From the NCBI RefSeq assembly GCF_040054535.1, contig NC_090777.1, positions 15,718,501 through 15,782,500 on the forward strand: a DNA stretch of 64,000 bases. Reading direction: 5' to 3'. Origin of the DNA: Antennarius striatus (taxonomy: Eukaryota > Chordata > Actinopteri > Lophiiformes > Antennariidae). A program made the position numbers and the translations under genes. The notes below the pieces were generated by a model. The model was not told the origin of the DNA. It was given only the letters and a program-made list of their open reading frames with translations, and searched no databases. Positions 25,601 to 40,011 of the stretch are shown here, piece by piece (within the stretch, counting starts at the first letter, position 1; the number at the start of each line of letters is the position of its first letter).

Positions 25601-28257
25601 ATTCTGATGAGTTGCTTAATGCCAGTTGAACTGGTTTGCATTAAATTTAAGTTTAATCTTGTACAACAAATTAAAAATATAGAAATAAATCATAATATCC
25701 ACTGGAATATGAATAACATCAGTTTCTCTGCCAACAATATCAAGGGAACAAACAAATTTCATCTCTAGTTCAGCCTCCCATGATCTGATCCAGCTTACAC
25801 AGCAAAGTAAACACACTACAGCATCAAAAGATCATAAAGTACAGGCTTGAGATAAATTGGGAATTGATATCTGATTGGTAAATCTGTATCATAGAAAAAT
25901 ACCAGGTCAGTGGTGTCAACTACAAATTGTTTTTATTGTCCTCATGATTTGAGCATCAAACCAAAAAAACCCACCAAACATGGCCTCTGGCACAAAGAAG
26001 AAACTGATATATGCATTTAATGAAGATTTGACCTATAGACCTACAGATAGTGTAGAATTTTCTCATACTATGCCAGCCTGGAGAGTAGCATGCCTCAACT
26101 GGACAAAATTTACCTGAATGATGAAGGTTGGCAAAGGGCAGCTGTGAAGCCTGCATACTCCGACACAGAGCAGCCATCGCTACCACTTTCCTGCGGTGGT
26201 TACACAGTTTGGTCATGTCTTGTTCTGCTTTTCCTAATGGCTGGCTGTACTGCTCCACTATCACTCCCACAGAGAAGTTAAAAACCTGAAGGGACGTTTA
26301 GGGTACAATCAGTATGAACTCGCTGCACCACAGTTTCATCAAATTTAGTTCAGTTTAGAGTGTCAGGGTATTTTACACAGACAAGTATCATAAGACACAA
26401 AATCCAAAACACACTGGAATAACAAAAACAGCACAGACTCATCCCTGAACAAATGACTATTAGAAGTAACCAACTACACTGATCAAGTGTAATATTTTTT
26501 TTTAAAGTTCAGCACCATACTTTTAGAATGTAACATGAGTGTCACAGAATTACTAAATATGAAAAGTCAATTAAAAAGTAATACACTAGAAGGACGCACT
26601 CTATAAAACAGTCAATGCATTTTACCTGTATCGCTTTCATGCACAACACAAACAAATTTAAAAAGCTGTCTTACCTTATGAATGATGAGTGGACACTCAA
26701 GACCACATTTGCAGGTGCCATCACTCAACAGATAGGTCTTCACCTCATCCAGAGAGGACAGGGAAGTGCCGCTGGGGCTAGAGAAAAAAGACACGAATAA
26801 CCTGTAACTGCAAAGTCAAGGCTAACTGAAGAGATGTAAATAAAAGAAACTAGTCACAGACTGCAACATGAAAGAGGACATGAAGGTAGTTGGTGTGAGA
26901 GAAGAGGATGCAGAAGACAGGGTTAGATGGAGGCAACTGATTCGCTGTGGCGACCTCTGAAGGGAAAAGCCGAAAGGAAAAGAAGATGTAGTAAGAGACT
27001 GCAACATCCCACTACACCTCTGAATTCAAAATTTTACCCTGAACTACTTGCATAGGTCAAAGATCAAAGCTAGTGCTCTGACCTACTGTTGATCAAAGAA
27101 GTAGCTTTGATCTATGGTCTTTCTCATACTGGCCTTCTTCCTCGTCTTTCTATCTTATCCGGTTGAGTGTACAAAAGTTGAAATTTGACCTTGACCTAGT
27201 TTTCTCAAGGTCAAGGTCATCATCTCATTTTCATCCCCTTTTCTGCCCGAGTAATGTGCTTTTTGTTTCATCTTTGTTTCATCTTCACAGTTGTGAAAAT
27301 ATTTGGTGGACAAACAACTGGACGAACTAACAAATGAACGAAGAACACACGAACAGTGACAATCACAATACATGACCGCTTTGAAGCGGGATGTAACAAG
27401 GCAGTCACAGACTGCAACGTGTGTTCATCTGTTCGCTCATATGTCCACCAAATATCTTTGCAACCATTGCAGATAGAATGATGAAACAAAAAGCTCATTA
27501 CTCAGGCGGCAAAGGGGATGAAAATGAGATGATGGCCTTAACAAAACTAAGTCAACGTCAAATTTAAACTTTTGTACACTCAGGAACCGGATGAGACAGA
27601 GAGGGAGAAGACCAGTGTGAGTAAGACCATGCTCTATCTTTAATTTATGGTCAAAGCTAGTGCATAGCTTTGATCTACCCTGAAAGGTCAAAGCTATGCA
27701 CTTGTCAGGTACTACTTTCATGGTACCCTAAACTACCCTTCACAGGATGATGCAGTCTCTGGCTGCCTTGGTTCTTGCTGAAAATTTGATGTGGTATAGA
27801 TGGCATCTTGTTACATGAGTCTACATACAGACATGTATGGTCAATATCCCCTTTGACAGCAGCATAAAAAAATACACATTGCAGGCTGTTCTCAAGTGTG
27901 TAAAGATCCATATGCTTAGCACACTCATTTTGACAAAGACCCAAATATTTAATGTATGACAATGTGAAGTTAGCCAGGTGATGAAGTTACACAATGTAAT
28001 TGGATGGTTCAACTTAACAATTATTGTAACAACTAACTCCAAATCATAGATCTAGAAGGAACTACCATGGCACAAAAACATTTTTGTCCACATATTATTA
28101 AACAACAGCAATGAGTCTACATAATTAATAAACCAACCCACCTGACATATATCACCTGTCTGGCCTCCACTTTCCTCTGCCAGCCAATGGGGACGTGTAT
28201 TGCAGTGGTGTGGACCCCATCCTTGTCCCCATTTACAGTGTCACTGCCTCCCATCAT
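7307..28257 (-). CDS. mbd6: Methyl-CpG-binding-domain protein 6 (MBD6)
   Basis: Chromatin protein whose divergent MBD contacts the BAP1 PR-DUB deubiquitinase complex and not methylated DNA (family knowledge). Eleven coding exons: 28257-28142, 26777-26675, 26285-26114, 24228-21823, 19291-18303, 17495-17393, 17268-17123, 9795-9034, 8889-8837, 8333-8267 and 7378-7307. Every boundary is AG/GT, every phase agrees and the total is 4989 nt (1662 codons plus TGA). The MBD spans about residues 15-80 ([37 protein letters not shown]). The MBD5/6 segment [16 protein letters not shown] starts at residue 96. The 2.4-kb exon has [15 protein letters not shown] and [11 protein letters not shown], shared with MBD5/6. 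Residues about 933-1262 are Leu- and Gln-rich, and the tail is basic ([17 protein letters not shown] ... [13 protein letters not shown]). SPSGT and NHRRK favour MBD6 over MBD5, as does synteny. Two ATGs in tandem (28257, 28254) could start it. Human MBD6 is about 1000 residues, so this protein is much longer. Confidence 0.92.
7379..8266 (-). other. mbd6 last intron
   Basis: AT-rich intron between the exon ending GCAACG|gtaac at 8267 and the final coding exon starting at 7378 (gcag|ACAACA). Nothing else was recognised in it. Confidence 0.7.
8937..9033. repeat. Short TG/CG-rich repeat and duplicated coding segment at an mbd6 donor site
   Basis: On the minus strand the intron opens gtgagtgtgtgtgtgtgtg (from 9033), continues with a 55-base exact copy of mbd6 coding sequence (9013-8959) and then a gcgtgcgtgc tract. 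The same 55 bases occur inside the upstream exon at 9476-9530. Confidence 0.95.
10279..10656. mobile_element. Pogo-type MITE, nested in the L2-like LINE
   Basis: TA flanks at 10277-10278 and 10657-10658. The right end GGATTACTC, read inverted, parallels the left ends of related copies at 24348 and 24747. Interior phrases such as cgttccaggaaccacac, ttaaacctcctatctgtatt and gatgccgtcagccaacagaatg are shared with the copy at 24747-25070 in the same orientation. An 18-bp perfect hairpin occupies 10566-10610. Not coding. Confidence 0.7.
11068..12310. mobile_element. Probable solo LTR inside the RTE copy
   Basis: The RTE reading frame stops abruptly after GIKLMSH (11066) and resumes at about 12315 with the next residues, so 1243 bases are an insertion. 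The insert begins TGTAAC and ends GCTACA, as LTRs do (TG...CA). It is AT-rich and contains a tttattattgctcc stretch near the end as in LTR polyadenylation zones. No clear target duplication was found, so the type is uncertain; the insertion itself is certain. Confidence 0.5.
13406..13772 (+). mobile_element. tRNA-derived SINE inserted in the RTE copy
   Basis: The head resembles a tRNA promoter: A-box tggcgaagtgggtagc and B-box-like tgttcgagttcc. The body is ctgtgcagagtttgcatgtt, ctctgggttctccggcttcc, a TG/CG run and aagctgggataagctccagc, with a gaat tail. This is a very common fish SINE body. A 12-bp duplication TGAAAGAGGACA (13394-13405 and 13773-13784) flanks it, and the RTE sequence continues on the other side. 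Confidence 0.88.
14691..15970. other. Unidentified insert-like segment in the mbd6 intron
   Basis: This 1.3-kb block separates two parts of the L2-like LINE and resembles neither. It is AT-rich in the middle and holds two perfect dyads: GCATCCCTGGGATGC at 14913-14927 and GTGCGTCCCTGGGACGCAC at 15889-15907. At 15640-15720 it contains a piece of a dispersed fish repeat (gtagcgctt, cagacatttcaaagcgcttt) also seen at 49975-50150. No convincing coding frame or target duplication was found. Confidence 0.4.
17571..18031. mobile_element. Pogo/mariner-type MITE in an mbd6 intron
   Basis: Terminal inverted repeats CAGTAGTACCTTGAGATAAG and, inverted at the right end, CAGTAATACCTTGAGATGC. TA duplications at 17569-17570 and 18032-18033. 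461 bp, no transposase. Same family as 1048-1703. Confidence 0.85.
19400..21451 (-). mobile_element. Rex3 LINE (RTE clade), 5'-truncated, minus strand
   Basis: The reverse transcriptase reads on the minus strand in pieces: [64 protein letters not shown], the thumb-like [19 protein letters not shown] and the [20 protein letters not shown] tail. The segments at about 20306-20325 and 20750-20769 match, from memory, the standard Rex3 typing primers in their conserved positions. The 3' end is a tatccatcc run at 19400. An 11-bp duplication ACAAAGTGACT lies at 19389-19399 and 21452-21462. Several frameshifts make it inactive. It sits in the mbd6 intron between the 2.4-kb and 1-kb exons. Confidence 0.9.
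24348..24689. mobile_element. Pogo/Tigger-like MITE, copy 1
   Basis: Ends CAGTAATCCCTCGCTTATTC and, inverted from the right, CAGTAATCCGTCGTTACTCG, with TA at 24346-24347 and 24690-24691. 342 bp, non-coding, in an mbd6 intron. Inverted relative to the copy starting 57 bases further on. Confidence 0.85.
24747..25070. mobile_element. Pogo/Tigger-like MITE, copy 2 (opposite orientation)
   Basis: Ends CAGTGTGCCCTCG and, inverted from the right, CAGTGTGCCTTTG, with TA at 24745-24746 and 25071-25072. The interior is the reverse complement of copy 1 (the phrase ccttttcccacactgttta is the inverse of the one in copy 1). 324 bp, non-coding. Confidence 0.82.
25073..26113 (-). other. Rest of the mbd6 intron before the 2.4-kb exon
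   Basis: AT-rich intronic sequence with no recognised repeat, exon or RNA gene. Confidence 0.6.
26870..26995 (+). mobile_element. RTE LINE 3' end fragment, 126 bp
   Basis: Only the last 126 bases of the RTE element are present, from gaaagaggacatgaaggt to the gggaaaagccgaaaggaaaa tail. A 12-bp duplication AGACTGCAACAT flanks it (26858-26869 and 26996-27007), so this is a genuine, extremely 5'-truncated insertion in an mbd6 intron. It is opposite to the gene's direction. Confidence 0.88.
27050..27705. mobile_element. Fold-back (long inverted repeat) element
   Basis: Two imperfect arms of roughly 250 bases (about 27055-27315 and 27450-27700) are reverse complements. Matched blocks include gagtgtacaaaagtt (27167) with its inverse near 27570, catctcattttcatcccctt (27222) with its inverse near 27520, and atatttggtggaca (27300) with its inverse near 27450. 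No coding frame is seen. The layout suggests a non-autonomous DNA transposon; ends and target duplication are unclear. Confidence 0.6.
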
Positions 28258-29202
28258 TTTGTTGTTGTAGCCTGCCAGCACCTTGGAAAAGCAGTGAAGA
28301 ATTATTTTTTGTTAATCAATTAATCATTCAAATTTAAACGATCGAAGATTTGTTTTGCAGGAAAGTCCTTGTTTCTAATTTGAAAGCCCCAATTATATAC
28401 TTGTTTGTTAAATGGGCTTCAGACATCGTACAACATCAGTAGTCTTCTAGGTGAATTTTATTTTCCTGGACTTTAAACTTACAGATAGCATTACGTTGAA
28501 ACTTTTACAGTACAGTATTTTTTTTCTTTCCACTATCCAACAAAAGGTGAACCTCCTGAGGTGTGGGTTAAAAGTCTACATTGTAAGACAGGTAGTTTAA
28601 TATTTTTTAATGCTGTGTTATAAAGTTGGTTTAATTATCAGTAAGACTGAAAAAATAATGCATACATGCAATTAATGAAATGCTCATTGCAGTGCTGTTT
28701 ATTGTGTCTTGCGGTGAGTCACGGAATAAAGAAGCATAAATGGATGAACGAATGTCACTGCAGCGAAGTCTTTGGGATATCAATGTTCTAATTAAAGCAA
28801 CGTGCATGCCGAATGTGTGAGCCATGTTTATCTGATTACATGACTCCAAATGTCAATGTCAAACATAAAATATTAGAAATGGAACCTCACCTCCATGACA
28901 GATTCAACCCACTTTTAATATTTTCTCAAAGAACTGGCTACACAAATGTACAATTTTACCATCAACGACTGAGAATTTACATCGCAGCTGTCATTTCTTT
29001 ATACAACAATGTCTGGTCATTATTTTCCTTGTGTATGTAGAATGTGCTCCTTGTAATTCAAGCCTCTACAGAATGCTGACTCAACATTAACACTCAAAAT
29101 AAAAGGTTAACACAAAAAATTCTAGCCAAAGCATAACGGATATTAACATATTGTCAAGCTATAGTTTTATAAAACAGAATGATTGAAGCACATTTTAAAT
29201 AC

Positions 29203-29320
29203 CTTGTCATCTTTGTGAAGCCAGGACCTGTTTCAGCTAAGGTGTCCTCTGTCCAATATGCATGCTGGTGGGTGAGAAGGACGAAGACTGCCAGTAAAAC
29301 CTGACTTGTTGCCCAAAAGC
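29203..29320 (-). other. Candidate mbd6 5' UTR exon
   Basis: On the minus strand a donor AAAGATGACAAG|gtattt lies at 29203-29202, upstream of the coding exon whose acceptor is ccaag|GTGCTGG at 28281. An upstream ATG in this exon would open an 11-codon frame whose TGA overlaps the mbd6 ATGATG (AAATGATGG). The exon's upstream boundary is not clear, and its existence is inferred from the splice site alone. Confidence 0.3.
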
Positions 29321-30349
29321 CTGGACTTTTCTCGGCTAAAAAGCAGATCCCCTACTTATAGGATGAGTCTGAACAGATCCAGTTGATCAGTTCACATTAG
29401 ATTAGGCTCATGGATGAAGATGGTGAGTCTGCAAGGAAAGGGGGAGGTGGATTATGTAATCTGGCAAGGAGAAGCAGAGTCAATTGTTGTAACTAAGAAG
29501 TTATCAACCATTCTCTACAATAATATGATCCAAACATATTACAATTACTATACAACATGCATTCCTGTCTCAGTAATAATACAACTTCTGATATACGACT
29601 ACTTTTAAGTGGGAGGGTGTGTTTGGATAGGCCCCTGGATCACTGTTGAGTAACAACCCAAGTAGCTGCCTTTCAAACAACTCACACGATAGCAATCAGA
29701 AAACCAAATTAAATAACATACTGACTGAATCAATAGTTGAGGTAAAGTCGTCATGTCTGCATCGTGCCGCCTCGGAACAACGACTTACTAAGTACTAAAT
29801 ACAGTAGTGACTGATAGGCGACAGGCTAACAGCTAGGCTAACAGCTAAGCTAACAAGCTAACGTACTTCGTAATGTTGTCGTGACAGCTGTCAGGCGCAC
29901 AAAACACTCCGATGCAAAACTCTTGCGTGTTAGTAACGGTAACAAGAAAGGAGTCAGGAACAATACTGCATCTTAAAAACACTTGCTCACCATATTGTAC
30001 TTATTTACTGACCATATTTCGATCACGTCAGTGTTAGCAGAATCTAACAACCTTTCTGTGCGTCAAGCCCTCAATGTTGGCGAAGTTTTGGAGTCTTCGA
30101 TTTTATGGCTCGCGGGAGAATCAGGAGTTAGCTCGCTAGCTAACAGACTGGCAATAGGATGTTTTGAAAATGGCTGATATATACATGAACCCATTTAAAT
30201 AATTTCATAGTTTAAACCACACATTAGCACGACTAGTCGGCTATAAGTGTTTGAGCGAAGTCCGGAAATTCGATTAAAAACAAAGGGCAATAACGCTTCA
30301 TCTCACTGCGCCTGGGATCTAGAGGCTAGTGCTACCAGCTACATTAGCA

Positions 30350-30660
30350 GAGCTAACTGACTGAAATTTACTTGATTCTGGACTGTCCCAACAAGAGCGG
30401 AGGATGTCCCGCTGCCGGTGTGCAGATAAGTTATCCAGCAGTCGCTCTCCTCCCTGGTCTGCCAAACCGTTTAACATTCAAATATATTCCGACAACCATT
30501 ACGACCCACGTAATCTGAAATTCACAGTTTCCCACTGTTTTTTCTTACAAATTCCGAGCAAAAAAAAATAATGGAGGTTTCGGCTGGGCATGCGCACTGT
30601 ATGGCCGTAGAGTATTGTACCCGTCATGCAACGGGACCTTTGTGGTGTTCCAGACAGACA
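30350..30660 (-). promoter_or_regulatory. Probable mbd6 promoter / first-exon region
   Basis: The segment is richer in G+C and CpG than the flanking DNA and lies upstream of the mbd6 coding exons. A possible donor (CAA|gtaaat, minus strand) occurs near 30370. GCTAAC-type short repeats lie at 29826-29865. No TATA box is evident. The assignment is positional. Confidence 0.35.
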
Positions 30661-31200
30661 TCAGTGCGGAGCTCCTTGATAGAGGACATAATGACAGAAT
30701 AGCAGGAGGCCCGGGATGCATGTTTGAAATTCACCGTAATGAATTTATGAACAGCTGCCTGCACTGACTTTGATATTAGTTCTCACCTTTTAAGAATATA
30801 AATAATACATACTAATTTAAATTTATACTGTTATGTGTAAATTTCTATTTACATAATACCTGAAATCATGAATCCATCTAAATTTTAATGTTATAACATA
30901 GGGGATAAGCGAAGCAATAAAATTAGGTTTTTCTTGTGTATTTCAGTGATGTTTTTAACACATCTCAGAGAGAATATTCTCATTTTGGTAAAGACCAAAT
31001 TAGACAGCCAAGTAAAACTGGCATTTATGATGTGCAAATTTAATTGAACTGTTTGGTAATACCATTTGCAATAATAAAAAGCAACTTACCAGTCCATTGA
31101 ATTCAGTCAAGTCTTCATATTCCATACTTTAAGAAGCAATGAATGAAGAATATACTGTAGTTCTTCAATAATCCCAAAGGAAAATTATTCAAAATGTCAT

Positions 31201-31271
31201 TCCCATACCAGGAGTGGAACCCGTGCCATCAGGGTGAAAACCCAGAAACCTAACCACTAGACCATATGAGA
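31201..31271 (-). tRNA. tRNA-Glu(TTC)-like gene or pseudogene
   Basis: On the minus strand 71 bases align without gaps to vertebrate tRNA-Glu: acceptor TCTCATA pairing with TATGGGA, D-arm TGGTCTAGTGGTTAGG, anticodon loop TTTTCAC (anticodon TTC) and T-loop TTCCACT. The family form has TTCGACT. Mismatches 27-43 (C/A) and 49-65 (A/G) and the C at position 57 suggest a pseudogene. A T-run that could stop Pol III follows about ten bases downstream on that strand. It is isolated, about 0.7 kb upstream of mbd6. Confidence 0.6.
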
Positions 31272-31791
31272 TATGAGATAGACCATTATTACCAGGGAAA
31301 TGCAACAAATACTGTATACATTTTTAAAATGTAATATTAAAGAAAGTGTGAAAAGCAAGTAAAGAAATGAAAATCAAAACATACCCTCCTTGGATGAGGT
31401 AATAATAGCAAAAGCTTCAAAAAGACAGCTAAATTATTGAATCCAAAGACCAAAAGAAATTTTATTTAAAATACATTTAATTCATTTGAGTTGATATGAT
31501 GCAGAATCACAAAACATTTAAAATAACAAAATCTAATGACAAAATAGCCTGAAGCCTCTGCAACAAATTTCAGCTACAGTATATTACAAAGTTCAGCAGA
31601 ACGTGATATTTATTAAACTTGTCAGTGCCACTCACTGTAACTTGACTTTCTTTCTTTTCCAATTCATCACACTTCATCAGCTGACTCTTTATTCACATTA
31701 TAGGCAGTAAATCAGGTTGACTCAAGCTTTTCAGTTAACCTTAAATTATACAGCATCTGTACATTTAGGAGAAAAGCTTTCTTGGTGTATG

Positions 31792-31911
<120 letters not shown>

Positions 31912-32639
31912 TTTCACAGTATTTTCAAATTTACAAACTATATGTGTGCACATATAGTATTATATGGGCCGCACACATATAGTTTTCATGATCTCTATTT
32001 TGATATTAACTTCTATCTGACTTTTAATTTGAAGGAGCGTATTTATGTAGTTTGGGTTTTTTTTTAAAGTAGTATTAGAGTGGCCTAAAACACATCTACT
32101 ATGTACAGTACACAGTTGTATGTAAACTCAGCCCCAGAGCTTCAAAGCCCTATAATTAGATTGTAGCTGCAGTCCTATTGGCTTATAACACAACCAGTTT
32201 TTCTTATGCACAGATATAATACATCATTCATTTGAATAGAGAGAAAATACTCAAGGCAACACAAATTTCTGACATGTTCTTGATCTTAGCATATGACAGG
32301 ACAGTAAACAATATAAATGCATGAGTGTGTCTCTGTGTTTCTGTTGTCTATGGGACAAGGGGAAGAGGTGTGTATATGTGTGTAAAGGGGACGGGGAGAG
32401 AAAGTATCTGATTTCCCTTCATCGTCGGTACTGAGTCTGAGGTCCCCAGCTGTCGCAAACGGTCATCTTGACACATGAGTGCTCAGTGTGGCAAACACAC
32501 ATGCAAAGTCAAAGGTAAATCCACAAACACAGACACATGCTCTCGTCTGAGCACTTTGGAAATCACCTTAAGAGACAATATAGTTGGAAAGAAAGGGCCC
32601 ACACTGTGCTGGTGTTGGCAAAAGAATCCCGAGGGTCTG

Positions 32640-32765
32640 AAGCAAGGAGGCAGGTGGGTCGGCTGCTTGGACTGACTCAGCGCTCCAGTAAACGCCTGCA
32701 GCCAAAGGACACCATCAAACAGACATTGGATCTTTTCCTCTAAGCTGCGTGAATTTTGACATCAG
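32640..32765 (+). other. Candidate stac3 5' UTR exon
   Basis: The stac3 start-codon exon has an acceptor (tttgcag|GTGAAC at 34632), so an upstream non-coding exon is needed. A fitting donor, ATCAG|gtatgt, lies at 32765, preceded by sequence richer in G+C than its surroundings. The start is a guess. Confidence 0.3.
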
Positions 32766-34664
32766 GTATGTTCTATCGCAAGTTTGAAGTTTGGTGGTTC
32801 TCATCAATATGTGTTTGTATGACAAAAACATTCAATTGCCTTTATTCTGTTAACTTTTAATGAGACAACTTATGTGCTACTGAAAACAGTCTTATGGCAA
32901 ATGCTCCACCAATTCACAAAGACTGATTTTGTTCCTGAAGTCGTACTTTGTAGAATTTTGCTCTTCTTTTCCTGACTGGTGGAAGAAACCAAATTTAGCC
33001 ATGAAGATATTGAATTTCAGAAGCCTAGAATAGTTTGTGTCAAGTGGACAGTTGACTTCAATGGTGCAATATGTGTATACACCACATTTGAAAATTTACA
33101 ATGCAATCCGAACAATTATCTTCTGCATTCGTGTCACACAATAGAATTCATCCTTTTTTATTTTGCCCCTGCTACAGGAGCTACATAAGATCACTACTGA
33201 TGATCTGTCCATACATATCAGATATGATCAGAGCTAATGTTACACAGGGCCTTTATGCTATGTATCTAATTTTTTAGCACATTTGAACTCATCTGCTTTT
33301 TGTGTCTTTCTACAAATCCATCCAATATTTGGGGCATTTCTAGTTTTCCATCAAATTGATAGGACATACTTTTATCAGTGCTTGTAGGTATATTTTTATT
33401 TTTACCAATACTTTATCACACTTAATGTCATTGTTATTATCATTATGATTAGTAGTTGTACAGTAGTTTTCAGGAGGTAGAACAGTCAATCTACTGTAAA
33501 CCTTTTTTTTTTCTACCTCTATGTTTTATCAGTGTGTTAACGCTTATTTCTTCTTAATAGCGGGCCGGGATAAAATCCTACAGCAGCTTGTATTGTAGCA
33601 TTACAGTCACATGATTTAATCAATAATAAATATGGTATACACAATATAGACTCAAATATAGTTCACACAGATTTATTTCGTATTAAAATACAGGAAACAC
33701 AATGGAAAGAACCTCACTGTATTATCCTTGTGTGTAGTGTTATTCATACAAAACCATTTGAACAACATGTCTCTGTATTTGTTGCTATGTGTGTCGTGAT
33801 TTGAAAAATCGGGGTACCTTCCACTTTGCAACTTCAATATTTGATTGCGTTAACCAAATATTGTGTTATTTTTTTTACATTGTCCTCAAAAAATACATAT
33901 AATAGATGCTGTAACACTGTGCTGGAATGTTTTTGAAACCAATTTAATCCAAAAGAAAAAAAATTGTGGCTGGCTTGATTTTACGATGGCTTACATCATG
34001 GAAGATATAGTTTAAAAAGTTTTTAATGCACTATATTTTGCCCTATATCTTATGGGCTGTAAGTAAAAAGAATGTATAATATGTAATGATGATAAATTAG
34101 TAACCCTATAATGGAAAATTATGCAATTTATTATTTATTGGTTATTACGCATAGCTCGTATATACTATAGAGAGATGATGTTTTTACCTGACTTAAAGTT
34201 ATACCATCTACACACTCTGGACAGTAGATTAAGGGAGAGAGAAGAAGTTCAGTGTGTCTTCATCATGTTCAAAACAGACAGACTAGTAACCAGACAGACT
34301 AGCGAACCAGATATGTTGCTGGTGTTGACATTTTGTACAGTTTGAAAAGAAGACAGTTCAACAATCTTCCATACATTTATCACAGTGTTTCAGAAAGGAG
34401 GAAAATATACAAGACATATAATCAGAGCTACAAAATATTTTTAAAAATCTATCTTTTCTACCTACATATCAGTCATTCTGATATGATACTACTACTAGTG
34501 AATGTCTTTAATCTACAAAAATGTATGATTTTCTTATGGTTGTCAGAATTGAGAACTAATTAATGGTAGCAAAAGAAAGTGGATCTTCAAAAAAAAAACC
34601 TTGATAAATAAATATATCTATGCCTTTGCAGGTGAACAAGTGCTGACATTATCTATCAGTCACC

Positions 34665-38107
<3,443 letters not shown>

Positions 38108-38773
38108 AAACCACATAATAAAAGAGTCTTCTAAACATTTTCTATGTTGACACCTCATGGATGTCACGTTCTAAAAGAGACTTTCTGCAAGATCTTTTCG
38201 GTAGTTTTCTTTATCTTCCCTAGAAAGACAGAGTGTGATATCTGCAAAAATGTCTAACTTACAAAAACAGTTTTTGTGATTTTTTTTCTTCAATAAGCAT
38301 AAAAAAGTAAATTAAAACATCTGTGAAATGCAGTGGTAGAATAACAACATTCTTATGTAAATTGAGGAGATACTGAAGTCATGTAGGGCAATAAATGTTA
38401 TTTTTGCTAAAATGCAGATACGGCACTTTATCTTTGTAGGGCATACATTGGTGGATTGTATTTTTGGTGAAGGATCAGTCACTTAACAGGCAGTTTTTAA
38501 AAACAGTTTCATAGACAGCGTTAAGTTGCCATGAGACAATCTGGTGATTTATTTGCTTTGTTGTGAATGTCATGAGAATGCAAGTCATGAAACATGTGCT
38601 AGATCAGGCTTTCACATAATACAAGCAATACTTTTCAAAGTGGTTTCAAATATTTGCACTAATTGCTGATTAAATTACCCAAATGGCTCTTATATGAATG
38701 TTTTAAATATTGAACCTGAAGTGCACTTTCAAGACTCTGTGAAGCTTTTAAATGTTTTCGAACAATTTCAAAC

Positions 38774-38794
38774 AATAAATGTCAGAGAAATAAA
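38774..38794 (+). promoter_or_regulatory. stac3 polyadenylation signals
   Basis: Two AATAAA hexamers (38774-38779 and 38789-38794) about 670-690 bases after the stop, at the end of a repeat-free AT-rich stretch that probably is the 3' UTR. Another AATAAA lies only ten bases after the stop (38117-38122), so a short 3' UTR is also possible. Confidence 0.45.
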
Positions 38795-38901
38795 GCTGTT
38801 GTTGGAGATCAATATATTAACTAATCAGAAGTACAGCTACCATTTGGTGCTGCTGCTCAGTTATAAGTAAGACTTATTGTCAAGTTTTAAATCCTCTAGT
38901 G

Positions 38902-39396
38902 CAGTGGTCCCCAACCCCCGGGCCGCGAACCGCTACCGGTCCGTGGGTCATTTGGTATCGGGCCACACAGAATTAAAAAATGATTTACGTTACTTCCGTT
39001 CTATTTATTTCGGAGTCGGAAAGATGTTTTATTTTGAAAAGTGACGTCTGTCACGCTTGACCGGTCTCGGTCATGTGACAGGTTACCCCTAAATTAAGCG
39101 CCCACCACCGGTCCAGTTTACTGGATTAAAATCAAGGCAGATTATCCTGAGATCACCCAAAAAGTATTGCAAACCCTGTTTCCATTTCCAAACTACTGTC
39201 CTTGCGAAGCGGCATTTGTTTGTTTGTTTATTGTCTGTTGATGTCTGCATTTCACATAAAACCACTGCAGATGATTTATTATTAGACTACAGTGGTCCTG
39301 GCGTCATTAACGATTATAGAGCAAATGAAGGCCGGTCCGTGAAATATTGTCTTAGATGAAACCAGTCCGTGGCGTAAAAAAGGTTGAGGACCACTG
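38902..39396. mobile_element. Non-autonomous hAT element (495 bp)
   Basis: Terminal inverted repeats CAGTGGTCCCCAACC and, inverted from the right, CAGTGGTCCTCAACC. An exact 8-bp target duplication CTCTAGTG lies at 38894-38901 and 39397-39404. The interior is non-coding (gggccgcgaaccgctaccgg, tccgtgggtcatttggtatc). Confidence 0.92.
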
Positions 39397-40011
39397 CTCT
39401 AGTGTTTACTTTCAGACTGGCAGGTGAAATCCAGCTTCAAATCTGACTTGAACTCCAAGCAGGATTTAAAAATTAACTATTAATAAAGTTGACTGATGTT
39501 CAGATTAGAAATGATGGACACAATTATATAGTACAGTGCAGTACAATACAATACAAATGTATCGGGCAATACAGTGACTAGTGCTGTAGGATGCAAACCA
39601 ATGTCCTGTTAAATGCAAGGAAGTGGCGGACAACCTTTAATTTTACACAAACCATGTACTGCATTTAATTTCCTCCTTGTTCTGAAGTTTCTGCTGAAGT
39701 TCATGTTACAGTATACTTTTTTGGTAAAGTTGTGGTACAACTTTGCTGCTGACCTGTCCTAAATCATGATTCCCTTATAACTCAGTTGCAGGTGGCACAC
39801 CACTTTCATCATAGCATGCTCATGTGAAGTAAAATCTTTCTTTTGCAATCCTCCTTTGTTATTTTGTTGTTGTTTTGATGCTGTGTGGAACAGGTCCTGT
39901 TGCAGCAGTAGTGAAACAGTCTGTTCAGACCATGATCTCGGTACCATGAATGTGAACAGGGAACTTTTGACCTGGCGTCTTTCCGTCAGTGTAACCTTAC
40001 TGTTAGGGTTA

